Source of the DNA: a virus
Strand: one strand, 5' to 3'
Length of the DNA: 35,070 nt
IMG/VR virus record: IMGVR_UViG_3300043425_000986
Coordinates: 1 to 35,070 of that record
A model generated the notes under the pieces. The model was not told where the DNA came from and did not search any database. It saw only the letters and a program-made list of their open reading frames with translations. Numbering within the stretch: the first letter of the stretch is position 1; each line of letters opens with the position of its first letter. This document shows positions 6,910-14,928 of this stretch, one piece after another. Position numbers and translations under genes: made by a program.

Positions 6910-8382
6910 ATGAGCAACGTCTCCATCCTCGACGCCGCAAACGCTACAGTAAAGATCGACACCTTCCAGCGAACGGACGGCGCCGACGTCGTACAAACCC
7001 AAGCCACCGCGATCGTCGACCCCGCGAACGGCAACCCGCTCAGGCCCGCCGCCGACGGCACGATGCCCTCGAAGGTCGTCGAGTCAGTCCTGCCGATCGG
7101 GGCGGCATCAGAGGCGACGCTCGTCGCACTGCTGGCGCGCCTTCCGGCGTTGCTGTCCAGCGGCCGCATCGCGACACAGGACGCTGCCTTCGACCCCGTC
7201 GGTGAAAAGATGCTCGCTGGCACCGCTCGAGAAAAACTCTATTGCACGACTCTCGACAGCTCCGCGACCGGCGACTGGGACCTTGTGGAAACGGGCTCAG
7301 GGATGACGATCTCGGTCGGCGGCGGCGCTGTGGCCGGCTCCGTCCCGCACACTGTCATCGCGTCGGGAACGACTGCGAGCGCACGCACGGTGTTTCTTTC
7401 AAAAACGACGTTCCGCGCGCCTGTAGAGCTCAGATATCAGATCTCTTCATCGCAACGCATTGCGAACAACTCGTTGAGGATTGGTCTCGTCGAGGTCGAC
7501 CCCGTCACCGAGGCGCTGCTCACCGATACGTCGATCGTCACGGCCCCGGCTGTACTCAACGCCAGAAACGCGGCGATGGCGGAGTGGTCCGGCACGGTCG
7601 CCACGACCGGCTCGATGCTCGCCCGCGCCGGTGGTTCGGCAATTGACACAATCGCGAACGCATACGCCGCCGGGTACACGACTGTAGCGACTGGAACCAC
7701 GCCGAACTGGATCGCCGCCACGATCTTCTCTCTATCGCTTGAGCGCGACCGAGTCACGACTCGCGGCTGGGCCCTCAACGCGCTCACCAACGCGGGCGCC
7801 CAATTCGCGGCCGATCGCGTGATTCCGGACCCAACGAAGAAATACAAAGTCGCGGTGATCGTCGAGAACGGCGCGGTCGCCCCTGCGAGCAGCACGGACT
7901 GGCGTGTGCACCTCGTCAACCTGCTCGATGCGACGCGGTTCGACGTCAGCGCGCGGCACTCAGGATCAACCGACGCGACGAGGGGCTTTCCGGTCACCGG
8001 ATCTGTCGTCGTCTCGTCCGCGACGCTTGCCGCCAACTCGACGGTCATCACGAACACGGCCCCGATCATCTACGCCGACACCACGACCAACCTGGCGGCC
8101 GCCGCGACATTCACGGGCACGGCTAGAGATGGCGGAACAACCGTGACGTATCAAGACATTTCGGTACTGTGCGCGAGCCCGACAGACGGCACGCTTGAGA
8201 TCTATCAGGGGGCAGCAACACCGCCGACCTACCGGGTCAAGGCCGTCCCTGTCACCGCGAACGCCCCGGTCGAGGTGACGATGCCGCTGGCGTCCAGGTA
8301 CTGGCAGGTCAGATTCATCAACGGCTCGACCGCACAGACAGGCTCCGCGTTTCAGATCACGTCGATGATGAGAAGGATCTGA
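6910..8382 (+). CDS. Putative virion decoration or fibre protein
   Basis: 490 residues, SD AAGGAAG upstream of ATG 6910. The composition is that of a secreted or virion beta-rich protein: very rich in Ala, Thr, Ser and Val, almost no Cys, with repeated TVT/VVVSSAT-like strands and no catalytic motif. The N terminus (MSNVSILDAANATVKIDTFQ to VLPIGAASEATL) resembles the short attachment segments of head-decoration proteins. It lies between portal and scaffold, where P22-like phages rarely have a large gene, and is followed by two small ORFs. A decoration or head-fibre protein is the best inference; a tail-fibre role is less likely given the distance from the tail genes. Confidence 0.6.
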   Translation: MSNVSILDAANATVKIDTFQRTDGADVVQTQATAIVDPANGNPLRPAADGTMPSKVVESVLPIGAASEATLVALLARLPALLSSGRIATQDAAFDPVGEKMLAGTAREKLYCTTLDSSATGDWDLVETGSGMTISVGGGAVAGSVPHTVIASGTTASARTVFLSKTTFRAPVELRYQISSSQRIANNSLRIGLVEVDPVTEALLTDTSIVTAPAVLNARNAAMAEWSGTVATTGSMLARAGGSAIDTIANAYAAGYTTVATGTTPNWIAATIFSLSLERDRVTTRGWALNALTNAGAQFAADRVIPDPTKKYKVAVIVENGAVAPASSTDWRVHLVNLLDATRFDVSARHSGSTDATRGFPVTGSVVVSSATLAANSTVITNTAPIIYADTTTNLAAAATFTGTARDGGTTVTYQDISVLCASPTDGTLEIYQGAATPPTYRVKAVPVTANAPVEVTMPLASRYWQVRFINGSTAQTGSAFQITSMMRRI

Positions 8383-8383
8383 G

Positions 8384-8521
8384 ATGGACTTCCGCCCTGA
8401 CATCGCCCACATCACGGGTCCGACGGGCGCCGTGTATCAGGTATTGAACACGGACGGAGACGACTGGGACGAGCCCGCAACGCGCGCCCAGTACCAGTCG
8501 ACCGAATACTCCGAGGACTGA
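8384..8521 (+). CDS. Small acidic ORF, 45 codons
   Basis: ATG 8384 starts one base after the stop of the previous gene, and SD AAGGAT lies ahead of it. The peptide begins MDFRPDIAHITGPTGAVYQV and ends in an acidic tail, DDWDEPATRAQYQSTEYSED. No family recognised. The immediate spacing to both neighbours suggests co-translation with the virion protein upstream and the coiled-coil protein downstream; it may be a small accessory to that virion protein. Confidence 0.6.
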   Translation: MDFRPDIAHITGPTGAVYQVLNTDGDDWDEPATRAQYQSTEYSED

Positions 8522-8524
8522 TCG

Positions 8525-9064
8525 ATGCTGCTCCTACTGCTACGCAATCGAGCGGCCGTCCAGCCCCCGATCGTCATCACGCCGGACCAGCCGACCGGCG
8601 GATCGATCGGGCTGATCCTGAAGGCCAAGCGTGAGCGTTCCACCGCCGAGATCCGTCTCGAACGCGAGAGGCTCGGCATCGTCGCGCCCGAGAAGAAGCT
8701 CACAGAGGCCAAGAAGGCGATCGTCCGGCAGGCCGCCAAGACGATCCGTCAGTCCCCGAAGGATCTGACGCGCCCCGTCGATATGGTCCACGTACTGCAA
8801 GCGCTTGCCCAGCAGGCGGGCCAGGACTACGAGCGCGCACAGTACGAGATGCTCAGGCGCGAGCTCGCCCGACAGGCAGAGGAAGAGCAGGCCCTCGCCC
8901 AGGCGCTCGAGATGGCACAGACCGAACAGGCCATTCAGCAGGCGATGGAGGAGGAGCGTGAGCGCCTCCAGACTCTCGCCGCCGAGATTGCCGAGGCCGA
9001 GAGGCAATTCCGCGCCCGACAGGCAGCCGTCGTCTCAGCCCTATGGGCCTTCGTCAACCGATAG
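8525..9064 (+). CDS. Coiled-coil protein, unknown
   Basis: 179 residues beginning three bases after the previous stop. Residues 1-30 include a hydrophobic start (MLLLLLRNRAAVQPP); residues 35-60 are basic; 95-165 are a long Glu/Gln/Ala-rich heptad region (QAEEEQALAQALEMAQTEQ and onwards) predicted to form a coiled coil. It has no catalytic motif. It ends just before the promoter at 9074 that starts the scaffold-coat unit, so it belongs to the portal operon. A minor structural or assembly-helper role is plausible but not shown. Confidence 0.65.
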   Translation: MLLLLLRNRAAVQPPIVITPDQPTGGSIGLILKAKRERSTAEIRLERERLGIVAPEKKLTEAKKAIVRQAAKTIRQSPKDLTRPVDMVHVLQALAQQAGQDYERAQYEMLRRELARQAEEEQALAQALEMAQTEQAIQQAMEEERERLQTLAAEIAEAERQFRARQAAVVSALWAFVNR

Positions 9065-9073
9065 AGTTTTCTG

Positions 9074-9101
9074 TTGCCCATAGGATAGTCTTTGCTATTC
9101 T
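9074..9101 (+). promoter_or_regulatory. Rightward promoter for scaffold and coat, with GATAGTC
   Basis: TTGCCC (9074-9079), 16-bp spacer with GATAGTC (9084-9090), TATTCT (9096-9101). The segment GTTGCCCATA-GATAGTCTTTG is shared with the promoter at 647-674 apart from one base. A leader of about 75 bases follows before the scaffold ATG. The very abundant coat and scaffold proteins explain a dedicated promoter here. Confidence 0.75.
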
Positions 9102-9181
9102 ATAAGTGAGGCGGTACGTGTACGCCTCACCTCATCACCAGCACACGGTCCAACCACGGCCACCTCCCCGGCCGGAGAAGA

Positions 9182-10021
9182 ATGTCCGACGAGACGAACG
9201 CGGGAACGGATTTCACCCAGGACGGCGCAATGCCGGCCGAAGATCCGCAGGTCGCTATCGACGCCGAATCGACCACGGCAACGGAGGATGCCTCCGCAGG
9301 AGCAACGGACAACGACGACCAGGACGCAGAGCGCCCGGGCAACGTCAGCCGGAATCTCCAGAAGCGCATCGATCGGCTCACCCGGAGCCGATACGAAGCC
9401 GAAGCACGAGCTCGACACCTTGAGGAGCAGCTTCGGAACGTGCAGCAACAGCAGGAACAGTCTCCAGCAAGGCAGACACCTGACCAGCCGATTCGGCGCG
9501 AAGACTTCGAGACGTATGAGGAATACATCGAAGCGCGAGCCGAGGCGCGGGCGGTCAAGCGAATGCGCGAGGAGGTTGCGAGGCAAGAAGCCGCGCAACG
9601 GCAAGCCGCATCACAGGCACACGCTCAAAGCGTTCAGGCCCAGTGGATCGAGCGTGTCGAGTCGGCGCGTGACAAGTTCGATGACTTCGACGACGTGATG
9701 AACGGCGCGAAGGACGATCTTCCGCCTCACATCCTAGAAGCCTTGATCTATTCCGAGGACGGCGCGGATATCGCGTATCACCTCGCGAAGAACCCCAAGG
9801 AACTCGACAGGCTTGCAAAACTGCATCCAGTGGCTGCTACCCGGGAGCTGCAACGCTTCGCCGACAAGGTCGCCGGAGCCGCACAGCAAAAGGAAGTTTC
9901 CCGCGCGCCCGCGCCGACCCCGATAGCGGGGTCGAAATCGAAGGCTGGCTTCGACCCAATGAAGCTCAGCGCCGACGAGTGGGCGAGGTGGAGAAACGAA
10001 CAAGTCCGAACCCGTCGATAA
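9182..10021 (+). CDS. Scaffolding protein
   Basis: 279 residues with SD GGAGAAG before ATG 9182, immediately upstream of the coat gene, the standard position. The N-terminal 60 residues are acidic and disordered; residues about 60-170 are charged and helical (RIDRLTRSRYEAEARARHLEEQLRNVQ, then VKRMREEVARQEAAQRQA); the C terminus is short and basic with aromatic residues (MKLSADEWARWRNEQVRTRR), as expected for the coat-binding helix-turn-helix of P22-like scaffolds. It directs coat assembly and exits before or during packaging. No protease gene is seen nearby, consistent with intact scaffold release as in P22. Confidence 0.85.
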   Translation: MSDETNAGTDFTQDGAMPAEDPQVAIDAESTTATEDASAGATDNDDQDAERPGNVSRNLQKRIDRLTRSRYEAEARARHLEEQLRNVQQQQEQSPARQTPDQPIRREDFETYEEYIEARAEARAVKRMREEVARQEAAQRQAASQAHAQSVQAQWIERVESARDKFDDFDDVMNGAKDDLPPHILEALIYSEDGADIAYHLAKNPKELDRLAKLHPVAATRELQRFADKVAGAAQQKEVSRAPAPTPIAGSKSKAGFDPMKLSADEWARWRNEQVRTRR

Positions 10022-10036
10022 AAAAGATAGCGAGCC

Positions 10037-11230
10037 ATGCCCAACGCACTCCTCACCTCCCAGGTGATCACCCGCGAGTCACTCCGGGTGCTTCACTCCA
10101 AGCTGAACTTCCTCGGCAACATCAATCGTCAGTACGACCAGAGCTTCGCCCAAGCCGGCGCGAAGATCGGCGACACGCTGCGCATCCGGATGCCGAACGA
10201 ATACGTCGTTCGAAACGGCATCACGATGTCCGCTCAGGACACGAACGAGAGCTCGGTGTCGCTGCAGGTCGCGAACGTCAAGGGCGTCGACCTGAACTTC
10301 ACCTCGCAGGAGCTCGCGCTCTCGCTGGATGATTTCAGCAAGCGCATCATCGAGCCAGCGATGAGCACTCTGGCAGCGTCCATCGAAGCCGACGCGCTGT
10401 CGATGGTGCTTGAGACCCCGGTGGTCAACAACATCGGATCCGCGATTACGCTCAAGCGTGTCCTTGAAGCCCGGAAGGCGCTCCAAGACAACCTGGTGCC
10501 CGCCGGGAAGCTTATCGGCCTGCTCAACACGCAGGACAACGTCGACCTCGTCGACGGCCTGAAGGGTCTGTTCCACGACTCGAAGGAAGTGGCGTCGCAG
10601 TACCGCGACGGCATCATCGGCCGGACGGCAGGCTTCGATTTCTACGAGTCGACGCTGCTCTCCTCGCAGGCGACCGGAACCGCGGCGGCCGTGACGACCT
10701 ACACGGTCAACGGTGCGATGGCGACCGGCGCGACCCAGATCCCGGTCACTGGCGGCACTACCACGTTCAGGAAGGGCGACGTCGTGACGATCGCCAACGT
10801 CTTCGACGTCCATCCTGAGACCAAGGCCGTGAGGTCGGGTGTGCTCAAGCAGTTCACCGTCGCGACAGACTACGCGGGCGGCGCTGGCAACCTGCAGATC
10901 ATCGGATCGATCGAGGGCCCGACTTCCGCGGGCCGTCAGAACGTGTCCGCGCTTCCTGCGGCCGGCGCTGCAATCTCGAAGATCGGCGGGGCGAATGCGG
11001 TCTACAACCCATCCGTCGTGTTCCACCCGGACGCCTTCACGTTCGCGACCGCCGACCTGCCGATGCCCAACGGCGTCGACTTCAAGGCCCGCGAAGTGAT
11101 GGACGGCATCTCGATGTCTCTGGTCCGAGGCTTCAACATTTCCGATCGCAGCTTCCCATGCCGGATCGACGTGTTGTACGGCTTCAAGTCACTGCGTCCG
11201 CGTCACGCGGTGCGTGTCCTGTCGAACTGA
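10037..11230 (+). CDS. Major capsid protein (P22 coat-like)
   Basis: 397 residues following the scaffold gene by 15 bases. The start PNALLTSQVITRESLRVLHSKL, the segment GDTLRIRMPNEYVVRNG and the helix LDDFSKRIIEPAMSTLAASIEAD match the HK97-fold P22 coat family. Residues about 215-310, rich in Thr/Gly/Val (TAAAVTTYTVNGAMATGATQ and following), correspond to the inserted domain. It forms the icosahedral shell. Ends at 11230, followed by a strong terminator. Confidence 0.9.
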   Translation: MPNALLTSQVITRESLRVLHSKLNFLGNINRQYDQSFAQAGAKIGDTLRIRMPNEYVVRNGITMSAQDTNESSVSLQVANVKGVDLNFTSQELALSLDDFSKRIIEPAMSTLAASIEADALSMVLETPVVNNIGSAITLKRVLEARKALQDNLVPAGKLIGLLNTQDNVDLVDGLKGLFHDSKEVASQYRDGIIGRTAGFDFYESTLLSSQATGTAAAVTTYTVNGAMATGATQIPVTGGTTTFRKGDVVTIANVFDVHPETKAVRSGVLKQFTVATDYAGGAGNLQIIGSIEGPTSAGRQNVSALPAAGAAISKIGGANAVYNPSVVFHPDAFTFATADLPMPNGVDFKAREVMDGISMSLVRGFNISDRSFPCRIDVLYGFKSLRPRHAVRVLSN

Positions 11231-11251
11231 GCGTCTAGCTAGTCCGACCCT

Positions 11252-11294
11252 AGCGGGGGCGGGGTGAAAGCCCTTCCCCCGCTTTTTATTTTTT
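11252..11294 (+). terminator. Rho-independent terminator after the coat gene
   Basis: AGCGGGGG (11252-11259) pairs with CCCCCGCT (11276-11283), followed by a T-rich run (TTTTATTTTTT). It separates the abundantly expressed scaffold-coat unit from the neck genes. Read-through would be needed for the neck genes unless a promoter not visible here exists. Confidence 0.85.
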
Positions 11295-11304
11295 CGAGCT
11301 GGAC

Positions 11305-12015
11305 ATGGGAACCAAAGCGCGCGAACTGATCGGCCGGTCTCTCCGGATCCTCGGCGTCTCGGCAACGGGAGAAACGACCTCGGCGGAGGAGGCACAGGAC
11401 GCGCTCGCGGCGCTGAACTCGATGCTAGACGCCTGGCGCCTCGACAAGCTCCTCGTGTACGCCATCAAGTCCGAGTCCTTTCCGCTCACGGCAGGGTCGA
11501 CGACGTATTCCATCGGACCCGGGAGTACTTTCGACACCGAGAGGCCGGTCAAGATCGAGTCCGCCTTCCTTCGGGACTCTCTCGGCACCGACACGCCTGT
11601 CGAGGTCGCGACGGAGCAGCAGTACGACGCCATCCGATCGAAGGCTTCGGTCACGGGCCGCCCCGATATGCTCGTCTACCGGGCGACGGTACCGAGCGGC
11701 CAGGTGATCGTGAGCCCAAAGCCTGATGCGGGCTATACGCTGCATCTGCGGACGTGGTCGCCGCTGTGGCAGTTCTCGAGCCTCGACACCGAGGTGGACC
11801 TGCCCCCGGGATATCGTCGGCTGATCGAGTACTCGCTCGCCGCCGAGCTCTCTCCCGAGTACGAGCGGCAGATCACGCCAGAGGCGGCCGCGATCATTCG
11901 ATCGACCCGCGCGGCGATCTCGCGCGCGAACATCCGGCCGGTCTTGCTCAAGAATCCGCTCGTCGATCTCCTCGGCCCGACGGCCACGACTGACATCACG
12001 TCCGGGTGGTTCTGA
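11305..12015 (+). CDS. Neck/tail accessory factor (P22 gp4-like)
   Basis: 236 residues. The N terminus GTKARELIGRSLRILGVSATGETTSAEEAQDALAALNSMLDAW is the helical segment of gp4-type adaptor proteins that dock under the portal after packaging. LDTEVDLPPGYRRLIEYSLAAELSPEYER (about 155-195) is another conserved block. It follows coat and precedes the gp10-like gene as in P22. Some P22 gp4 homologues also hydrolyse peptidoglycan; I see no clear catalytic signature to claim that here. Its TGA shares its final A with the next ATG. Confidence 0.88.
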   Translation: MGTKARELIGRSLRILGVSATGETTSAEEAQDALAALNSMLDAWRLDKLLVYAIKSESFPLTAGSTTYSIGPGSTFDTERPVKIESAFLRDSLGTDTPVEVATEQQYDAIRSKASVTGRPDMLVYRATVPSGQVIVSPKPDAGYTLHLRTWSPLWQFSSLDTEVDLPPGYRRLIEYSLAAELSPEYERQITPEAAAIIRSTRAAISRANIRPVLLKNPLVDLLGPTATTDITSGWF

Positions 12016-13457
12016 TGCGGGTCCCGTTTATCGGCGGGACCAAGGCGTCCCGTTCGCTCAACGTCAACGCGCAGCGCACGATCAACCTCTACCCGGAGGT
12101 CGACGCAAGCGGCAAGGCTCAGGTCGTCCTATACGGCACCCCGGGCCTGAGACCGATGACGATGGGATCGGACCCGACGATCACGGGCGGCATCCGCGCG
12201 ATGTGCGTCCTGGGCGACACCCTGATGATCATCCACAGCTCGGGGCAACTGCGGCGGATCTCTCCGACAGAGCCATTCCCAGGCGTCATCATCGGCGGGA
12301 CGACGCTTCCCTCCGGTGTCGGCCCCGTCAGCATCGCGAGCAACGGAACGGTCGCAATCGCAGCAGACGGTCAGAAGCTCTGGCTCATCAAGAAGACCGA
12401 CGGGTATGTCATGCCGTGGGTCGTCCCGACGATCCCAAGTCCGTCGTCTGTCGCCTTCATCGATGGCTACTTCGTCGTCACCGACTCGTCGACAGATCGA
12501 TTCTTCATCAGCGGCCTGAACGAGTCGGAGTCGTGGGATGCGCTCGACTTCGCCAGCGCCGAGGCAAACCCGGACAAGGCTCTGGCCGTCGCGACGTTGA
12601 ACCGCGAGCTCTGGGTCTTCGGCAGTGAAAGCGTAGAGCCCTTCTATAACTCGGGAGACGCGGACTTTCCGTTCGCGCGTGTGGGCGGCGCGTACATCGA
12701 CACCGGAACGGCAGCGCCAAGATCCGTGGCCCGCGTCGACAACTCCCTCATCTGGCTCTCCAAGAGCGACAAGGGACAGGGTCAGGTCGTACGCGCTCAG
12801 GGCTACACGCCCCAGGTCATCTCGTCGCGCGCAATCGAGGAGACGATCTCTCGTCTGTCCCGCATCGACGACGCGTTCGCGTGGACGTACCAGCAGAACG
12901 GGCACCCGTTCTATGTGCTCACGTTCCCGTCGGCCGGAAAGACCTTCGTCTACGACGTATCTGTACAGGACCCCGAGGTCGCGTGGCACGAGCGCGAGAC
13001 CTTCGGGAAATCTCAGTACCGGCCGCAGTGTCACGCCTTCTATCGGGGCGCGCACTACGTCGGCGACTTCGAGCGTCCCCGTGTCTACAAGATCGATCCG
13101 GACTTCTACCTCGACGACGACCAGCCGATCCTGAGATCTCGGACGGGGCAGTACCTTCAGGCCGAACGCAACCGGATGTTCTTCAGCAGCTTCGAGATCG
13201 ACGTCGAGGCCGGCGTCGGGCTATCGACTGGGCAGGGCGTCGACCCGCAGGTCTGGCTCGAATGGTCCGATGACGGCGGGCACACCTGGTCATCCCAGAT
13301 CTATCGTTCGCTCGGTGCGATCGGAAAGACGCGCCACCGCGTGATCTGGCGAAAGCTGGGTTCCGCGCGTCAGCGAATCTTCCGGGTGTCGACGAGCGAC
13401 CCGGTAAAGATCGCCCTCATCGACGGATTCGTCGAGTTCTCCTCCGGCGGTGCGTGA
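12015..13457 (+). CDS. Packaged-DNA stabilisation protein (P22 gp10-like tail hub)
   Basis: 480 residues from ATG 12015 (TGATG overlap with the gp4-like gene); an in-frame GTG at 12006 is an alternative. The start MRVPFIGGTKASRSLNVNAQRTINLYPE is diagnostic of the gp10/DNA-stabilisation family. The rest is a repetitive beta-rich protein, consistent with a propeller-like hub (VSIASNGTVAIAADGQKLWLI, VAFIDGYFVVTDSSTDRFFISGL). It completes the hub between gp4 and the needle and retains the packaged DNA. Length equals P22 gp10 (472). Confidence 0.9.
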   Translation: MRVPFIGGTKASRSLNVNAQRTINLYPEVDASGKAQVVLYGTPGLRPMTMGSDPTITGGIRAMCVLGDTLMIIHSSGQLRRISPTEPFPGVIIGGTTLPSGVGPVSIASNGTVAIAADGQKLWLIKKTDGYVMPWVVPTIPSPSSVAFIDGYFVVTDSSTDRFFISGLNESESWDALDFASAEANPDKALAVATLNRELWVFGSESVEPFYNSGDADFPFARVGGAYIDTGTAAPRSVARVDNSLIWLSKSDKGQGQVVRAQGYTPQVISSRAIEETISRLSRIDDAFAWTYQQNGHPFYVLTFPSAGKTFVYDVSVQDPEVAWHERETFGKSQYRPQCHAFYRGAHYVGDFERPRVYKIDPDFYLDDDQPILRSRTGQYLQAERNRMFFSSFEIDVEAGVGLSTGQGVDPQVWLEWSDDGGHTWSSQIYRSLGAIGKTRHRVIWRKLGSARQRIFRVSTSDPVKIALIDGFVEFSSGGA

Positions 13458-14842
13458 TGGCCGCCGGCGTGTACTTCGACGAGGCCGAGCTTCGAAGGCT
13501 TGGCCTGAGCCTGCCAAATGTCGTGGCACTGCGCGACCTCGGCCGTCAGCAGGGCACGAGCACGGACCAGCTTTCCTCTCTGCAGTCCAGCACCGAGAAC
13601 CTGACGTCACTCGTCACGGAGGCGAGAACAGACATTTCCGATCTCGAGGCTAGAACTTCCGCCGCCGAGACCAACATCTCGACGTTGAAATCGAAGGACG
13701 AGAATCTCGACTTCAGACTTCTCGCCGCCGAGACGCAACTTCAGGGCGCGCAGCCTGCGATCCAGCTCAAGGACGAGGGCGCTAGCATCGGCGGCCCTGG
13801 TGGCGTTCGTGTCATCGACTTCGTCGGTGCGGGAGTCTCGGCGGCGGTATCTGGCTTCACCGCGACCGTCACCATTCCCGGTGGCGGAGGCGGTTTTAGC
13901 TCGATATCCCCGAACACACAAACCGCGAACTACACGCTCACGATCTCCGACGTCGGAGGAGTTGTTCGCGCCAATGCGTCGTCCGCCGTCACGGTAACGG
14001 TCCCGGCCAACGCAACGGCCGCGATTCCCGTTGGCTCCGTCGTGTACATCCGCCAGGTCGGCGACGGACGCGTCACGGTCACGGGCGAGTCGGGTGTCAC
14101 GCTTTCCGCCGCTGACACGACGACGACACGCGCCAAGTTCTCCGAGCTCAGGCTTCACAAGGTCGGGACGAACGACTGGGAGGTGACGGGCGACGCCGCG
14201 ATGCCGTCGAGCCTCTACGGCCTGATGCTCCACTGCGACGGGCCCGAGGGCATCGTACGCTTCAAAGACGACGGGCGGAACGATCTTCAGGTCTCGTCCT
14301 TGAACGTCACGCACGCCGGGGCGCAGCGCGCATTCGGCTCGACCTCGGCTCGATTCAACGCCAACGGCTACCTGACGGTTCCGTATCACGCGGACATTTC
14401 GCTTAACTCGACGCCGTGGACGATCTCGATGTTCATCCGCACCGAGACGTCGGGGTCGACCTTCATGGATTTTCGAGGATCGAATCCGGCATTCACGGCG
14501 GGCTGGGGCTTCTATCTGTTGGGCGGTGTCTTGTGCCTGTACGACGGCGTCACGGCCACGAACTTCACATCTGGGCCGACGCTCACGCTCAACGCGTGGC
14601 AACACCTTGAGGTCACGCGCGATGCATCGGGCGTGATCCGGTTCTTCCTGGACGGTGCCTTACACGGGACCGCGCTCACATTGAATGTTCCAGCGACAGA
14701 TCCGACGGGTCTCAGGATCGGGGCTCAGAACGACCTGTCCCCTTGGGCCTACTTCCAGGGAAACATCGACGAGCTGAGGATCGTGAAGGGTATCGCCGAA
14801 CACGTTTCGAGCTTCACGCCGCCGACAGGTCCCTACCGGTGA
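13457..14842 (+). CDS. Tail-needle-like protein with LamG-like C-terminal domain
   Basis: 461 residues; ATG 13457 shares its A with the gp10-like stop. Residues about 35-100 form a heptad-rich coiled coil (LSSLQSSTENLTSLVTEART and onwards), then a Gly-rich beta segment (about 105-250), then a concanavalin/LamG-like domain (about 255-461) marked by MLHCDGPEGIVRFKDDG, YLTVPYHADISL, WTISMFIRTE, WQHLEVTRDASGVIRFFLDG and NIDELRIVKGIAEH. In P22 the gene after gp10 encodes the trimeric coiled-coil needle gp26, and some relatives carry a knob at the tip. The gene order therefore suggests a needle whose tip is a carbohydrate-binding LamG fold. A side fibre is the alternative. Confidence 0.7.
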   Translation: MAAGVYFDEAELRRLGLSLPNVVALRDLGRQQGTSTDQLSSLQSSTENLTSLVTEARTDISDLEARTSAAETNISTLKSKDENLDFRLLAAETQLQGAQPAIQLKDEGASIGGPGGVRVIDFVGAGVSAAVSGFTATVTIPGGGGGFSSISPNTQTANYTLTISDVGGVVRANASSAVTVTVPANATAAIPVGSVVYIRQVGDGRVTVTGESGVTLSAADTTTTRAKFSELRLHKVGTNDWEVTGDAAMPSSLYGLMLHCDGPEGIVRFKDDGRNDLQVSSLNVTHAGAQRAFGSTSARFNANGYLTVPYHADISLNSTPWTISMFIRTETSGSTFMDFRGSNPAFTAGWGFYLLGGVLCLYDGVTATNFTSGPTLTLNAWQHLEVTRDASGVIRFFLDGALHGTALTLNVPATDPTGLRIGAQNDLSPWAYFQGNIDELRIVKGIAEHVSSFTPPTGPYR

Positions 14843-14850
14843 CGTGAGGT

Positions 14851-14877
14851 CTATCGCAGCCGAAAAAAGGCCGATAG
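14851..14877 (+). terminator. Imperfect hairpin after the needle gene
   Basis: CTATCG and GCC pair with GGC and CGATAG around an A-rich loop (GAAAAAA), with a two-base bulge. There is no T run, so termination is uncertain. It contains GATAG in both arms and lies just upstream of the next GATAGTC promoter, so it could equally be a protein-binding dyad. Confidence 0.4.
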
Positions 14878-14890
14878 CACGCCCCCATAC

Positions 14891-14908
14891 GATAGTCTAT
14901 AATATTTT
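14891..14908 (+). promoter_or_regulatory. Promoter region for ejection-protein genes with GATAGTC
   Basis: CCCATACGATAGTCTATAAT resembles the promoters at 647 and 9074 through the heptamer (14891-14897). TATAAT at 14898-14903 is a consensus -10; TATTTT at 14903-14908 sits at the same offset as the -10 of the other copies. No good -35 is seen. The ejection gene starts at 14929. Confidence 0.6.
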
Positions 14909-14928
14909 GAAGAATCAGCGGTGAACGT

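Noticed and set aside
3588-7002. Long leftward ORFs opposite terL and portal (up to 409 codons)
   Set aside because: Reverse-frame shadows typical of high-GC coding DNA; the forward genes have clear motifs.
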